A stretch of DNA of 64,000 bases from Diploptera punctata (taxonomy: Eukaryota; Arthropoda; Insecta; Blattodea; Blaberidae). The stretch's first letter is position 1. Each line of letters begins with the position of its first letter. The position numbers and the translations under genes were made by a program. The stretch is taken from assembly GCA_030220185.1 (NCBI GenBank), contig JASPKZ010001241.1:1781001-1845000 (forward strand), read 5' to 3'. The notes under the pieces were generated by a model. It worked only from the letters and a program-made list of their open reading frames with translations. It was not told the DNA's origin and did not search any database. This document shows, one piece after another, positions 32,395 to 43,574 of the stretch.

Positions 32395-33815
32395 ATAGGG
32401 TGTCCCAAAATTGGATCGACAAACATTGGGAGCTGATAGATAACATTATTTTAAACGCTTTCTGTTAAGGAAGGTTTTTTGTTGCGGTTCTTCGTTTAAG
32501 CGCTGGACGAGTTAATGTCGTTACTGTCTCCCACCCACAAAGATATCGGTTATTTATCTGATTTCGCCAGCTGCGCAGGTTATTCGTGCCCCAAGGTCCT
32601 CTTCAGATTCAACAAGTGTTTCATGTGCCTCCACGAAAAGAAGCCTAGTGGAGTAAGGCCAGTGGAGCGTGCCGGCCAGGCAATGGGTCCACCTCTGGGT
32701 ATCTAGTGATTGCCGTATGTAGTCGTAAGATGACGTACTTCAGCACCAAAGTGCGCTGGTGTTCCATCATGTTGTAACCACATGTCCTGTCTGCTATGAA
32801 GGGGTACTGTTACCATTAGATCAGGCAAAACTTCTTGCAGAAATATTAAGTAATTTTAAGCATTAAGTCGGGCGGACAAAATGTATGGTCCTCATAAGAA
32901 GATATCCACAATACCGGCTCACACATTAACACTAAATCTCAGTTGATGTGACCTCTGAAATGTAGCATGGAGATTTTCGAAGGCCCAAACATGTGAATTC
33001 CGACTGTTAAATAACTGCTCACGTGTGAAACATGCTTCATCTGTGAACATGACATGGGATGCAAACAGTACATCGTTTTCAATTTTGTCCAGATACCACT
33101 GACAAAATTGCTGTCGCAGAGGATAGTCTTGAGGCCTCATTGCGTGGACCTTCTCAAGATGAAATGGGCAACCAAATTTCCTGCAGAATTCTTTCCACAG
33201 TGCTACGACTTAGGTGCAATTGTCGAGCGATGGGGCGAGTACTAGCTGCGAGATTGTTCTGAATACACCGCAACACATCTTCCTCGTTCTCAGGAATCCG
33301 TACAGAACATGGCCGTCTTTGACCTTCTGCTCATCTATCCAAGGAGCCTCTTTCACGTAGTCTACTTTCAATGCTGGAAAATGTAGTGTGATTAGAAACT
33401 CTTCCATTTCGGAACTGTTGTTGGCAATACATTAAAACCGCATGACCCGAACCAGCTTTTCCATACACCAATAGTATGTCCGTCATCTCATTCCACGTGT
33501 ACTTTTCATGTTGTAAATAAACTAGTATGCAGCAGCCATCCCAGCAAACTAACGCACAATGTCAAGGAAACTAAACGATGGGCTCAGGAAGTAAACATGC
33601 TAATCGAATTGAAGCGTCTTTGTTTTGTTTTTTTCGTGTGTTTCCTTTAAAAGATACATACTGTAAACAAATTTAATTTACGTATCTAAACCAACTGGAT
33701 GGGAGGCAGTAATGACATTAACTTGTCCAGCGCTTAAACGAGGCACCACAGCAAAAAACCTTCCGTAACAAAAAGTGTGTAAAATAATGTCTATCTGCGT
33801 CCAATGTTTTATAAT
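32395..33815 (-). mobile_element. mariner-like transposon with about 100-bp inverted repeats
   Basis: The left terminal region (32430-32530: GGAAGGTTTTTTGTTGCGGT, GTTTAAGCGCTGGACGAGTT) is the inverted copy of the right one (33690-33800: AACTTGTCCAGCGCTTAAAC, GCAAAAAACCTTCC). The extreme left end GGGTGTCCCAAAATTGG is of a type common in mariner relatives. The corresponding right extremity has decayed. The enclosed transposase is on the minus strand. Confidence 0.8.
32540..33420 (-). pseudogene. mariner-like transposase, degenerate
   Basis: The minus strand gives, in order, an HTH region (VRIPENEEDVLRCIQNNL, RPIARQLHLSRSTVERIL), PQDYPLRQQFCQWYLD, the first catalytic Asp in VMFTDEACFTRE, NSRNSHVWAFEN, the second in LQHDGTPAHFGAEVRHL, and the third motif as WPARSTGLTPLGFFSW where family members have SPDLTPLDFF. 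The third acidic residue is therefore lost. Frameshifts occur near 33150 and 32930. It is a Tc1/mariner superfamily DDE enzyme and is non-functional. Confidence 0.85.
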
Positions 33816-33929
33816 GCAAGTTACGATATCACAACTTTTTAGTGAAATCATCATCGAATTTTTATAATCTCCACATAATAATATAATACAATCAACGTGT
33901 GTCCAAGCTAGGATGATATGAGACGAAGC

Positions 33930-34205
33930 ACCTCTATTTAGAGGTCTGTGAACGACAAGGGCGCCGGCCGACCCGCGTGTCGCACCGTTGCAGGAGGGAT
34001 GAACGAAATGCAAGGGTATGGAGAATTTAAGGAATGAAATTTGTGGCAGAGTAAAACGAGAGAATTGCTAAGAAAAACCTGCCCAATCTTCGTTTTCTCC
34101 ACAGGAAACCCACATAGAGTAAACGAGGCTCCATCTTGAGACTCCCAGCGGTGAGAGGCGAGCATATAACCGCTAGATCCACGGAGACGCAAATCTGTGA
34201 ATAAA
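33930..34205 (-). repeat. Possible degraded tRNA-derived SINE
   Basis: The minus strand contains GTGGATCTAGCGGTTATATG (A-box-like), then CTGGGAGTCTCAAGATGG where a B box would lie, then CTATGTGGGTTTCCTGTGG. From memory, peptides translated from such sequence recur in insect genomes. No second copy is in the window. Confidence 0.4.
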
Positions 34206-34560
34206 TATTTATGGAAGTAAGAACATGTGAATTTTTTCTAAATTGCACATTGTAAGAAGAAGCTCTGCAGCTCGTAAATGCAATTTTTTGCTTGAATTAA
34301 AATTAAATCATGCATATTCTTGTCATTGAAGTTAAGGTATGAATAATTTACTCTAACAAGAAAAACCCTAATGTCTTCTTGTTTCTATATCCTGCAGTTA
34401 TAACTTGTAAAGTAAGATTTTGTAGACGTTTAAAATATTGTATAAAATGTATGAAACTTTGATATTACAGTAGAGGTTGAATTCATAAATATTATTTAAT
34501 ATATTTACTATAATTTTAAACTGATTTCTGTAATGAGCTTGGTGTGTTTAAAATTCTAAT
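34206..34560. other. A/T-rich spacer
   Basis: No content recognised before foldback element P1. Confidence 0.35.
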
Positions 34561-35700
34561 TAAATAATAATTTAAAAAAACTAAAACAGCACGCTTTAAT
34601 AGAAAACCGAACGAAAAATGAAAACTAATTGTAATTTCCACCGCGTTTGATATAAAATTAAAGTTGCCAACAAAAAAATCGTATCCAACACATCTTAAAT
34701 AAAACTAGAGTCATCTATAAAAAAAATAATTTTACCATCAAAAACCTGGGGTGCTCTATATCAATTAATATATTTGAAAATGAACAGATTTTGATAAAAG
34801 TAAAGTATCTAAGTAGAAAACGTAAAAACCATAAAAATCACCACACGTTTTTGATAGTAATTTTTGTTGTTGGTAACTCTAGTTTTATTCTAGATGTGTT
34901 AGAGATGATTTATTTGTTGACCACTTAAATTTTAACCCAAGTGCGTTGCAAATTAAAATTATTTTTCATTTTTTAGTTCGGTTTTCTAATAAAGCGTGTT
35001 GTTTTAATTTTTAAAAACTATTATTTAATTTTTTATTTTTTAGTTTAATTGATTGGCATCAACCGGAATCCCATGAAAATTTAATTGCTTATGATATTTT
35101 TAGTGTCTAGGAACGAATATAATTACACTTTGTTTAAAATTATTATTATCTAACATTATTATAATATTTTTGAATATTTTAATATAGATAGTTACAGTTA
35201 ATCATATCCTTCTCATATATTTTGGATAAATTACAATGTTGTAAGTTTACAAAATTGTCATTAATATTTTACAGAATAAGATAAACATGTAAATATCTTT
35301 CAATTCAATACTATTGTAGTATGAGCTAAAAGTAATACTCTTCTAAAAAAAAATCCTCCGGGCAGGATTTGAAACAGCGAGCTATGGATTGCACAGTCCA
35401 CCGCTCTACCAACTGACCTACCAGAGGTTATAATATTAATTTCTTTAAACGATGGACTAAAACGTCGATACGTCCGCAACCTATTATACCGGTCTTTATT
35501 TGTTTGATTTCCTGATTATCCTGGCCACGATCTTAGAAAACAATTATGAAATTATGGTATTGTCATTGGTCTTTACAAGTATACAAAGTCTCAAGTCGAT
35601 CCAATGTTTTTATGTGGGTGAAAATCGTGTTGAAAAATTCTGTTACATATATAGAGAGATGCAGGTCAAACTAAAATAAAGCGTGTAAAAAGATATGAAT
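34561..35700 (+). mobile_element. Foldback element P1 (palindrome plus tRNA-Tyr-like module)
   Basis: The first about 440 bp form a long palindrome: left arm 34586-34742 and right arm about 34850-35000 around a 95-bp loop (CTCTATATCAATTAATATAT and on). Both arms start or end with CACGCTTTA / TAAAGCGTG. The remaining about 680 bp is single-copy within the element, contains a tRNA-Tyr-like sequence on the minus strand (35355-35427) and ends ATAAAGCGTGTAAAA. The whole element recurs inverted at 50.5 kb at roughly 85% identity by eye. No protein is encoded. Confidence 0.85.
35355..35427 (-). pseudogene. tRNA-Tyr-like sequence, intron reduced
   Basis: The minus strand has acceptor arms CCTCTGG / CCGGAGG, a GTCAGTTGGTAGAG D arm (A box) and GTTTCAAATCC in place of the B box. 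The anticodon arm is GTGGA / TCCAT with an 8-nt loop CTGTGCAA, so the intron of the 50.8-kb copy is gone except for an irregular remainder. T-arm pairing is damaged (CGCTG / CCTGC). It is likely a pseudogene inside element P1. Confidence 0.7.
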
Positions 35701-35950
35701 GAAGAACATAGCCTATGATTGAAGGTTAAGTAAATAATGATTGTATCACAGTAGGGTTAGATCACTTCCAATGTAATTACAATTTATAACCCTACAGTAC
35801 ATAGATATTGTTAAATCATTTAGAAACAATCTAGATAGTAAAAATAGAATTTGGATTAACATATTTCACAGAATATTTTCTTAAATTTAACAACAATGTT
35901 CACGCCAATTGATTAATTCTAAGGTATTTTTTAAAATAGGAATGGATATA

Positions 35951-36470
35951 CAGAGTGTCCCATTCAAACCTCCCACATTTTAAATTAATCATAACTAACA
36001 ATGTATGCGGAATTATGAAATGAGGCCGGCACTAAACGAAACAGAAACTTAAAGAATGCTCATTGCCATACATTACCACACACTAAAACACCTCTATATG
36101 TGCACCATTAGTAGCATGATCAATATAAAGTCTCTATTCGATTTCGTGCCACGTTCTGCCCTACATGTCCATTGGTAATGATGCAATTGTGTCACGTATA
36201 CGGGTTCGTAAATCGTGAAGATCTTGTACTTGAGTCGCAAACACACGGTCTTTTACATACCCCCAGAGGAAGAAGTCCAGTGGAGTGATGTCTGGCGAAC
36301 ATCCTTTTATGTCATCATTGTCAAACATGCGACAGATGAATTAACTGCAACAATGAAAACAAACATTCATTGAGTTTCTCTTTATTTTAATGCCAACTTC
36401 ATTTCATAAACCCACATACTTTGAGAGTTATGATTAATTAAAATGTCGGAGGTTTGAATGTGACACTGTG
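35951..36470 (-). mobile_element. mariner-like deletion derivative, 520 bp
   Basis: Terminal inverted repeats of about 50 bp: left CAGAGTGTCCCATTCAAACC, right on the minus strand CACAGTGTCACATTCAAACC, both continuing into TCC-ACATTTTAA. A TA precedes the left end. The right flank is TT. The interior, read on the minus strand, keeps only the last part of a transposase: SPDITPLDFFLWGYVKDRVF, then TQVQDLHDLRTRIRDTIASL. The first two catalytic Asp regions are gone. Confidence 0.85.
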
Positions 36471-36544
36471 TTCCGTAAACTAAACTATTATTTGTTACGA
36501 AAAATGCATTAATTATTAGGAGATAATCGTAAGGAACTGTAAAT

Positions 36545-37308
36545 ATTCATCATCATCAACAACAAGGATTAAGCCCAATGGCCTGTTCCGATCTCATTAT
36601 AGGTCAAATTGGTCCTATATATAAACAGCTTGTTTCTCGGTTTTACATCCCACTCTCAGCCTTAAAAAATTCTTAAACTTTCATATCCTGAACACCTAAG
36701 TCGTTTCAAAATTTTCTCGACTCCTCTCCGACTTTAAACTTTGCCATATACGTCCAGACAACACGCTTTAATATGAATCACAAACATAATCTTACACTTA
36801 AAACAACCACAACTTAATTGAAATTAACCCGAAGACGGCATTGGATAAGTCCCTAAAGCGGGAAGATCAGGGCTTGCCCTGCATCTTAATTACAATTATT
36901 ATTATAATTATTATTTTTTTTTGTACAAGGGATGGTTTCATAACTTGATTAATAATTCCCTAAATGTTATTATAGCTAGTAATTTTTCAGGCATATCATT
37001 TCCATACCAGATAGAGAGATAACATCCAAGATATTTAAATTGATCAGATCTCTGTAAAATTTTATTCTAGAGAGAGACACATTTCACTTTTTATGGGGTC
37101 CTTCCCATGAAATGCCATACTTTTAGTTTTGTTAATTGATATTTCGATAATAGATTTGGCAGCTATTTTTTGTAAATTATAAATTGATCACCGCAAATCA
37201 TTTTCGGAAAGTGCCAGAAGAGCTAAATCGTCTGCAAAAAGAATAGCATCGAGTTTGAAGTTCCTATTGTTGGATATATATCCCGGTTGTGTTTTCCTCC
37301 ATTCGTGA
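36545..37308 (-). pseudogene. LINE-D reverse-transcriptase fragment and 3' tail
   Basis: On the minus strand 37308-36930 reads EWRKTQPGYISN, then LDAILFADDLALLALSEND with the catalytic FADD, EISINKTKSMAFHGKD and, after a frameshift, DQFKYLGCYLSIW. The section from 36890 downward is non-coding. It ends at 36545 with GGAACAGGCCATTGGGCTTA followed by GATGATGATG, a tail type also seen at 37.9 kb. A TTA microsatellite replaces the 5' side. Confidence 0.75.
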
Positions 37309-37311
37309 TTA

Positions 37312-37384
<73 letters not shown>
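37309..37384. repeat. (TTA)n microsatellite
   Basis: About 24 TTA units with one interruption. The poly-Asn/Ile frame across it is not a gene. Confidence 0.95.
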
Positions 37385-37385
<1 letters not shown>

Positions 37386-37917
37386 GTCCCCTGTTATACA
37401 ATCGGTAAAAGCCTGTGAACAATACAATAAAATCATTATCTGTTTTCAGGTTATGTGTTTCAATATCATAAGTTGTTGATAATAATATTAGGGTCTGTAT
37501 TGATTTATATCTTGTATACGTTTTTTTATGAATTTCATCTGAGTGTGATACATTTCGTGTTATTGAATGTGTGTATAAAAGAAAGTGGGGTTTGGCTATT
37601 AAATTCCAATCCATGTAAAGCTAGGCGTGGTTTCTTTGATACAACATCTGTCGAGTTGAGAACAACACGAACAATGTAAACTCTACAAAAATCCCACTGA
37701 GAAAACAATTCCAAACAAAAATACGTGCATATTCTATGTTTCCCTTTCGTTCTTTGTGTGTTAAGCATTTCTATATGAATAAAGGAACGGGATATAAGAG
37801 TTTTATCAAGTACAGTTATATCTATTCGTAATTGTTGAGAGTGTTAAACGAAGTCACAGACAACATTTTTAGAAAGAACGATAGTTATAAAAAAATAATT
37901 CATTTTTAAGGAATATC
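37385..37917. other. Unassigned stretch
   Basis: No gene recognised; 37610-37680 holds a faint copy of the phrase seen at 1.8 and 7.1 kb. Confidence 0.3.
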
Positions 37918-38480
37918 ATCATCATCCAGGGTTTAAGCCTGTTGGCTAGTTCCGGTTTCTTGAAAGCTAGAATTGTCAAAATTGTACAGAACATCTTCTA
38001 TGTGGGCGTCCAATATTTCTTCTTCCGTGCTGTTAGTAATTTAGCAATAATTTTGGATTTTTTTGCTGGCATTCTATCAATATGTTCTTTCCAGGCGTTC
38101 CTATATTTAATTATTCGGTCTGTAAGTTTGAAAATATTTAGTTCGTTTCTTATATCTTTATTTCTTTTCTTTTATCTAGCAGAATATATCCTGCTATATT
38201 TACTTAAAAAATATCATCTCAGCTGCTTCCAATCTTTGTTATTGTCTTTTAGTGATCGTCCAACATTCTGATCCATACATCAATACAGGAACAGCCATTA
38301 CTTTAAAAAATTGAACTTTTGTTTCTTTTCTTGTGTTTTTAAGGGTTCTTTGAGTAGTGCAACATATTATATTATTTTTTATTATTTCATCATTAATATC
38401 TTCAAATTTAACAAATTAGAAATTGAAACCCAGATATTTTTGAAACTATTTAAAACCAAGGAATGTATACTGCATAAATG
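37918..38480 (-). pseudogene. LINE-D C-terminal region and tail
   Basis: The minus strand encodes KVQFFKVMAVPVLMYGSECW followed by TITK, RLEAAEMIFFK, then in shifted frames WKEHIDRMPAKK-PKLLLNY and HGRRNIGRPHRRCS. It ends AACCGGAACTAGCC, AGGCTTAAACCCTG and GATGATGATG at 37918. The fragment starts after the RT active site. Stops and frameshifts are present. Confidence 0.78.
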
Positions 38481-38522
38481 TCGCTTTAACTTCTGCATAC
38501 AGGTAAACATATTCGGTACGCC

Positions 38523-38692
38523 ATGTACTATCCGACACAGCGGAATATTAAACTGCCTCGTTAGTCTTTGGCGTTGAGGAGAGCAGCAATTACCCTAAAT
38601 AAGCTGGGTAATTTGTTCATTTGCTATTTGTTTCGTGACATTGCATTGTTATTGTCCTCGTCCTTGCGACGCAGCAACAATGCTTCTAATGT
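38523..38692 (-). repeat. Dispersed repeat R1, inverted partner of 2.2 kb
   Basis: The minus strand repeats the 2207-2433 landmarks, including TATTCCGCTGTGTCGGATAG and GAAACAAATAGCAAATGAAC. This copy is shorter because of a gap of about 40 bp between AGACTAAC and the end. Confidence 0.65.
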
Positions 38693-38700
38693 GCCGTATA

Positions 38701-39046
38701 ATAAAAATGAACTGATTGAGTGTTTTCATGCATCGTATACTTTAATTCTACGTTACCAGAGGCCTCTTTCATAAAACCTGCAGTCTGCTTATATACAGCG
38801 TATATTGGACATTTTGACTGTCAAATCTTGAAATACGTTTTAAATATCAGTTCACAATTGTAGTTATGCGTAGGAAACATTTAGCTGTGTAACTACAATG
38901 TTGTATCGTGAGTATTATTATTTTACACACAAAATAAATAGTCAACTTCACGACATAAGTAATAATTATAAAAGTAGTTACTAGTAAAAGCAATTTAAAA
39001 CTAATGCAACACATATTGTTTTCCCCCACAATAAGATATCTCTGTA
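38701..39046. other. Unassigned spacer
   Basis: No recognised features up to the Tc1-like insertion. Confidence 0.3.
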
Positions 39047-40618
39047 CAGTGGAGGAAATTGGTATAAAGGCACTTGTTAAAAGTGTTAACACAAGTTTAT
39101 TTACTCTTTCTTTGGTATTTTTCTATATTAACTTAGGAGGTGATAGAGTATAAAACACACACAAGTAATGTCAAATTTAAGTATCCATTTCCGTCCAAAA
39201 ACGTACGTGAAAACTGAAACCACTCTCACATATGGGTGGAAATTAGTATAAAGGCACTTTGTGTATTTCACAGATTAAACCTAAAAAATTGAGCGCAAAG
39301 TTTACAACAAAGTTCTAAAATTTAATTGAACCTCCATTGTTGTTAATTACTTGGAAGATTCTCTTTGGCATTGACTTGATGAGAGTGTTTATTTTTTCCA
39401 CTGAGATTGAAGCCCACTCTTTCTGAATAACATTTTTCTGCTCAGTCACTGTACCAAACTGCCGTCCATTGCGATACACACGCCTTGCCAGGATCCCCCA
39501 TAAGTTCTCAATCGGATTTAAATCAGGACTTCTGACTGGCCACGTCAAAAGTGGTATTTTTTTCTTCCTGAACCACTCCTTTGATTTGGCAGACACGTGA
39601 ATTGAAGCATTATCTGGCTGAAAAATTACATCTTCGCCAAATTCCTCATAAATTTGTATCAATTAAGACTCCAGAAACTCCTGATTGTAGGACTCAGAAT
39701 TCATCTTGATGCGTATCCATGCTATTTTTGATCTTCCTTTAAAGCAGAATGCTGCCCAAATCATAATGCCTCCACCACCGACGTTTCTACTCATTCTAAC
39801 TTGCTCTTCAGTACGGAGGTCGTTCCAGTAATACTGAAGGTCATCAGGCCGGTCTAGATTAAACTTCTTCTCATCACTGAACATTATAGTATTCCATTCT
39901 GAGTTCCAGGATATGTGTTCTTCGGCAAAAGTCATTCTAACTTTCTTATGTGCATCGTTCAGAGTTTTTTTTTTTTTTTTAGGTTCTTGTCTTCTGACAG
40001 AATTTGTCTTATTCGTCTGACTGTTACTGGCAACTTAAAATCAGCCTGGATTTTAGAAGAAAACATACTCTTACATTTTGCTTTACGTAAAATGAGACGT
40101 TTAGTGCGCTCAGACAATTTTCTTGTCCGTCCATATTTCCAATTTTTCCCATATTGTGAGCCCAGTTTGACAAAATTATCAATGACACATCTTGAAGCCC
40201 CAATTTCGTAGGTATTAGTCTATTGGAAAGGCCCATCTCCTTGAAGGCACTAACTCTTGATTTCTCTTCATTTGATAGAGGCTTTCCACGTGGCATTGTA
40301 CGTATTGCTGACTTGCAACTGAAGAACGATGCTCACAGACAGGTCGTCTCCATGTAATTGCAGTGTTTTGTTTACATTTATATCTCTGTAAGAGCCAGAA
40401 GTTGACCTGCCTTTATACCTATTTCCACCCCTAGGACAGCGTTTTCTTAGATTTTACGTATTATTTACATATATAATAAATACAAAATGAGGAGACCTGT
40501 ATGAAATTATGTCCAAGATAATTATCTGTAATCTATGACACACATACGGTATTTGCATAAATATTTCAGGTTGTTTTACTACTAAAAGTTAGTGGCTTTA
40601 TACCAATTTCCTCCACTG
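39047..40618 (-). mobile_element. Complete Tc1-like transposon, 1572 bp, IR/DR ends
   Basis: The element is bounded by CAGTGGAGGAAATTGG at both ends in inverted orientation and by TA target duplications (39045-39046 and 40619-40620). Each end carries a second, inner copy of the terminal motif about 185 bp inside (39233-39261 and 40401-40434: GGTGGAAAT-(A/G)GTATAAAGGC). This is the inverted-repeat/direct-repeat layout of Sleeping Beauty-type Tc1 elements. The single gene is on the minus strand. Confidence 0.95.
39315..40296 (-). pseudogene. Tc1-like DD34E transposase, inactivated
   Basis: It starts MPRGKPLSNEEKSRVSAFKE (paired-like HTH). After a frameshift near 40200 it continues with VKLGSQYGKNWKYGRTRKLS and IQADFKLPVTVRRIRQIL. 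A homopolymer run at about 39965 causes a second shift. Then come the first Asp in TIMFSDEKKFNLD, GGGGIMIWAAF, a TAA stop near 39665, the second Asp in VIFQPDNASIHVS and the Glu in RSPDLNPIENLWG. There are exactly 34 residues between the second Asp and the Glu. The total of about 327 codons is close to the usual 340. All catalytic residues remain, so inactivation is by three lesions only. Confidence 0.93.
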
Positions 40619-40730
40619 TAGTTGGACTTTTTTCCTTTATTGATTTTTACATTTTAACAGCTTTTCTAATTGTTAATATTACAGAACGGCAGTGTAACTT
40701 AGTTTCAATAGTTTGATGTCACATTTAAGT

Positions 40731-41060
40731 GCTATATGTATAGGAAATGTTTAAGAAGAGTAAAAGGATGCACTAGAATGGACCAGATAAGAAACGAGGA
40801 TATCCGTCAAGAACTGCAGTTCTACTCCATGAAACGAAATATACTTAATAACAAGTTTCAGTGGAAAGAACATGTAGAAAGAATGGAAGAAAGTAGATTA
40901 CCAAATAAAATCTTACATTATTCTCCAAGAGGAAGAAGAGATGTTGGACGTCCTCGGAAGAGATGGTCTTAGATCTATTAGTGAAGACAGAACAGTCAAC
41001 TAACACCTAAACCAGGAAGTGAATAACAATGTAGAGGAGGCCATGAAGCCTAGCAGAAAC
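40731..41060 (+). pseudogene. LINE-D C-terminal fragment
   Basis: The frame 40736-40972 gives RRVKGCTRMDQIRNEDIRQE, WKEHVERMEESRLPNK, then GRRDVGRPRKRWS and a stop, a typical C terminus of insect endonuclease-RT elements. It is similar in plan to 37.9-38.3 kb. The 5' side is truncated. No tail repeat is visible. Confidence 0.78.
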
Positions 41061-42270
41061 AGTTGTTTTTTTCTGTTATATACTCTGTGCATGACGTCAC
41101 ATTCATAACTGTTAAATTAATGTAGAAAATTTAGCAGTGTGTATTTTAATTATGAAACGCGATTTAGCAGGCGGCAAGCTAATATTTTTTTTCGCTGCTT
41201 ATAAGTAACCTCTAAAAATAGTATAATATTTTATGAGAAATAACACATGTTCTTATAATTTGTATAGCAATTAACATGGTCTGTCTGTACTCTAATTTGA
41301 TTCATATGATGTGTTAAGGTCAATTAGTGGAAATAGAACACGTACTCCTCACCTGTGCGAGAAAATTTATTCTAACATATATAGTATTTTACAGGAATTC
41401 ACCGACGTCTTGGAGAAACAATAAACATACACGTCAATATATTAGCGGTGGAAGGCGTCATGCGAAGACTAGAGTTTGATAACGTGTCCAAAAAATATCA
41501 GACACCTTGAATCAGCACGTTCGCTATGGCTCATGTGCGTTCATCACCCGCTAATGTAGATCATTTCATCTACATGTTTATTCTTTTCAGATCATGGAAC
41601 ACAAGAGTTTGCATCTCGTATGCAATTCTGACAGTGGTATATTAATCGTAAATCTAATGATGCGGAGTTTTTCATACTTGTTATTCACAGGCGATGCCTT
41701 CTTTACGAGTATCTATTTTTAAAAAATGCCTGAATAGCCACATATGGAAATATGAAATGCGAATGCTTTAAGAAATTTATCAACAAAGATTTTCTTTGTC
41801 AACTGGACAAGAATTGTTATTCTGAGCCACGTAAGTTTGCTAAAAAAGGCTAACTGAATCAATCTATATACTTTTTGCACTGCATTTCTAGTAATGGTAG
41901 ACAGTATATCGAGTGCAGCATTACATGATTTTAACACGATGGGCCTTCAGGAAAGGGTACTTTCGTTCAAGCATAACTCGTCGCGTTGACTTTGGGGAAC
42001 ATTGGATTAAACGGGCAGGATCTGTTGCACGAGCGGCGCTTTCACTTAGTTAACGAATTGTTTTTATTTCAGAGTATGGTGTGTAACATGAGTTTTCCCC
42101 AGAGCTCAGCTAATTTCCGGAATCAATTATATGTTTCATGGCATTAAACACAAACCTTCAATGTTCGGTAGAGTTGGACGATCATTGCTATGCAAGTACC
42201 AAATATTTAAACAGGCACAGGACACTTTATTTAAACACACATTACAAACCTGTTAGAACGTGTTTCTCAA
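41061..42270. other. Long stretch without recognised features
   Basis: Nothing assignable. Open frames are short and featureless. Confidence 0.35.
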
Positions 42271-42271
42271 T

Positions 42272-42541
42272 ACAATGTATTTTATACAAAATGTATTTTA
42301 TACAAAATGTATTTTATACAAAATGTATTTTATACAAAATGTATTTTATACAAAATGTATTTTATACAACATGTATTTTATACAAAATGTATTTTATACA
42401 AAATGTATTTTATACAAAATGTATTTTATACAAAATGTATTTTATACAAAATGTATTTTATACAAAATGTATTTTATACAAAATGTATTTTGTACAAAAT
42501 GTATTTTATACAAAATGTATTTTGTACAAAATGTATTTTAT
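42272..42541. repeat. 16-bp tandem array (TGTATTTTATACAAAA)n
   Basis: About 17 near-perfect units; a few carry TTTTGTAC for TTTTATAC or ACAACATG for ACAAAATG. Because 16 is not a multiple of 3 and the unit has no stop in any forward frame, all three forward frames stay open and give the same 16-residue cycle. These are not genes. Confidence 0.97.
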
Positions 42542-42654
42542 TTTATGTCCGAATCGTATGGCAAAGGGCCTTTACCAATGCACTGAATCAATAGAAGACG
42601 TGTTTGGAATTTATGTTCCTTAATAAAATGAATTTTAACTGAAAAAAATATATA

Positions 42655-43115
42655 TTAATCTACCAGTTACATTATATGGAAGCTAAACATGGACTCTTAC
42701 TTTAAGGAAGGAAAGGAGATTACGAGTATTTGAGAATAAAGTTCTTAGGAAATGTTTTGAAGCAAAGATAAATGAACAGGCAGGTGAATGGAGAAGACTG
42801 CATAACAATTAATTACGTGGTCTTTATAGAAAGCCAGATATAATGAGAACAGTTAAGTCTCGTAGACTGCGATGGGCAGGACATGTGGCACGAATGGGGA
42901 ATGAAAGACGTGCATGGAAGCTTCTTGTAGGAAAACCAGAGGGAAAACGCCCAGTTGGTAGACCAAGGGTGAGGTGGGAAAGTAACATTAACTATGATTT
43001 AAGGGAAGTCGATTATACAGGGGATGATTGGAAAACATTGGCTCAGGATAGGGATGTATGGAGAGCTTATGTCCGCCCGGCCATGAATCTATGGGTTCGG
43101 TAGTGCCAGTGAGTT
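42655..43115 (+). pseudogene. RTE-like LINE (family R), short C-terminal copy
   Basis: It begins at the post-RT block (LPVTLYG..TWTLTL), then after a shift RLRWAGHVARMGNERRAWKL, VGRPRVRWESNINYDL and a TAG at 43101. It is very close to 31.4-31.86 kb. The end is GTGCCAGTGAGTTAGT, so the GTAA tail is nearly absent. 5'-truncated. Confidence 0.88.
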
Positions 43116-43574
43116 AGTTGAAAATAATTCCCTCGCTGTGTGTCATATTGTTCCTTAGAGTTTGTCGGTGAGTTCTTCTAACATCCTGTGTAACTTTTAA
43201 TGAATTAGACACATTCTGTTCCCATAACATTTATTGTGTTGAGGCTTCTAAATCGCTTAATATTATAGAATTAATATCTGGGTTACAACATTAACAATGC
43301 AATAGTATATAATTCATTAAATTCAAAAGCAGAAAAGTATTAACTACAATATTATACGTATACTGCCGCAAGAGAACAATGAGCGCTTGAAATATTTACA
43401 CTTATGTCCTCCGCACTGAACGTGCCAAGCTTTGTTCACACGACTACCCAAAGTTTAAGTAGCTTAAAGTTGGTTATTTAGGGTCGTATGTTAGAACATT
43501 ACTCTCTACTCAAATTACTTCCAATCACTAGTGAGCTGATTCACCGTGAGCAATTGCTGAGAACGAATTAACGG
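43116..43574. other. Unassigned stretch
   Basis: No recognised content. Confidence 0.3.

Noticed and set aside
33938..34250. Two overlapping minus-strand frames of 73-84 codons as a possible host gene
   Set aside because: Overlapping frames in tRNA-like, SINE-like sequence; no start context or domain. Treated as a degraded SINE.
37309..37614. Open frame with poly-Asn/poly-Ile ends
   Set aside because: Translation of a TTA microsatellite; no domain.
42138..42623. Long open frame of 161 codons
   Set aside because: Produced by the 16-bp tandem array; no start context or non-repeat domain.
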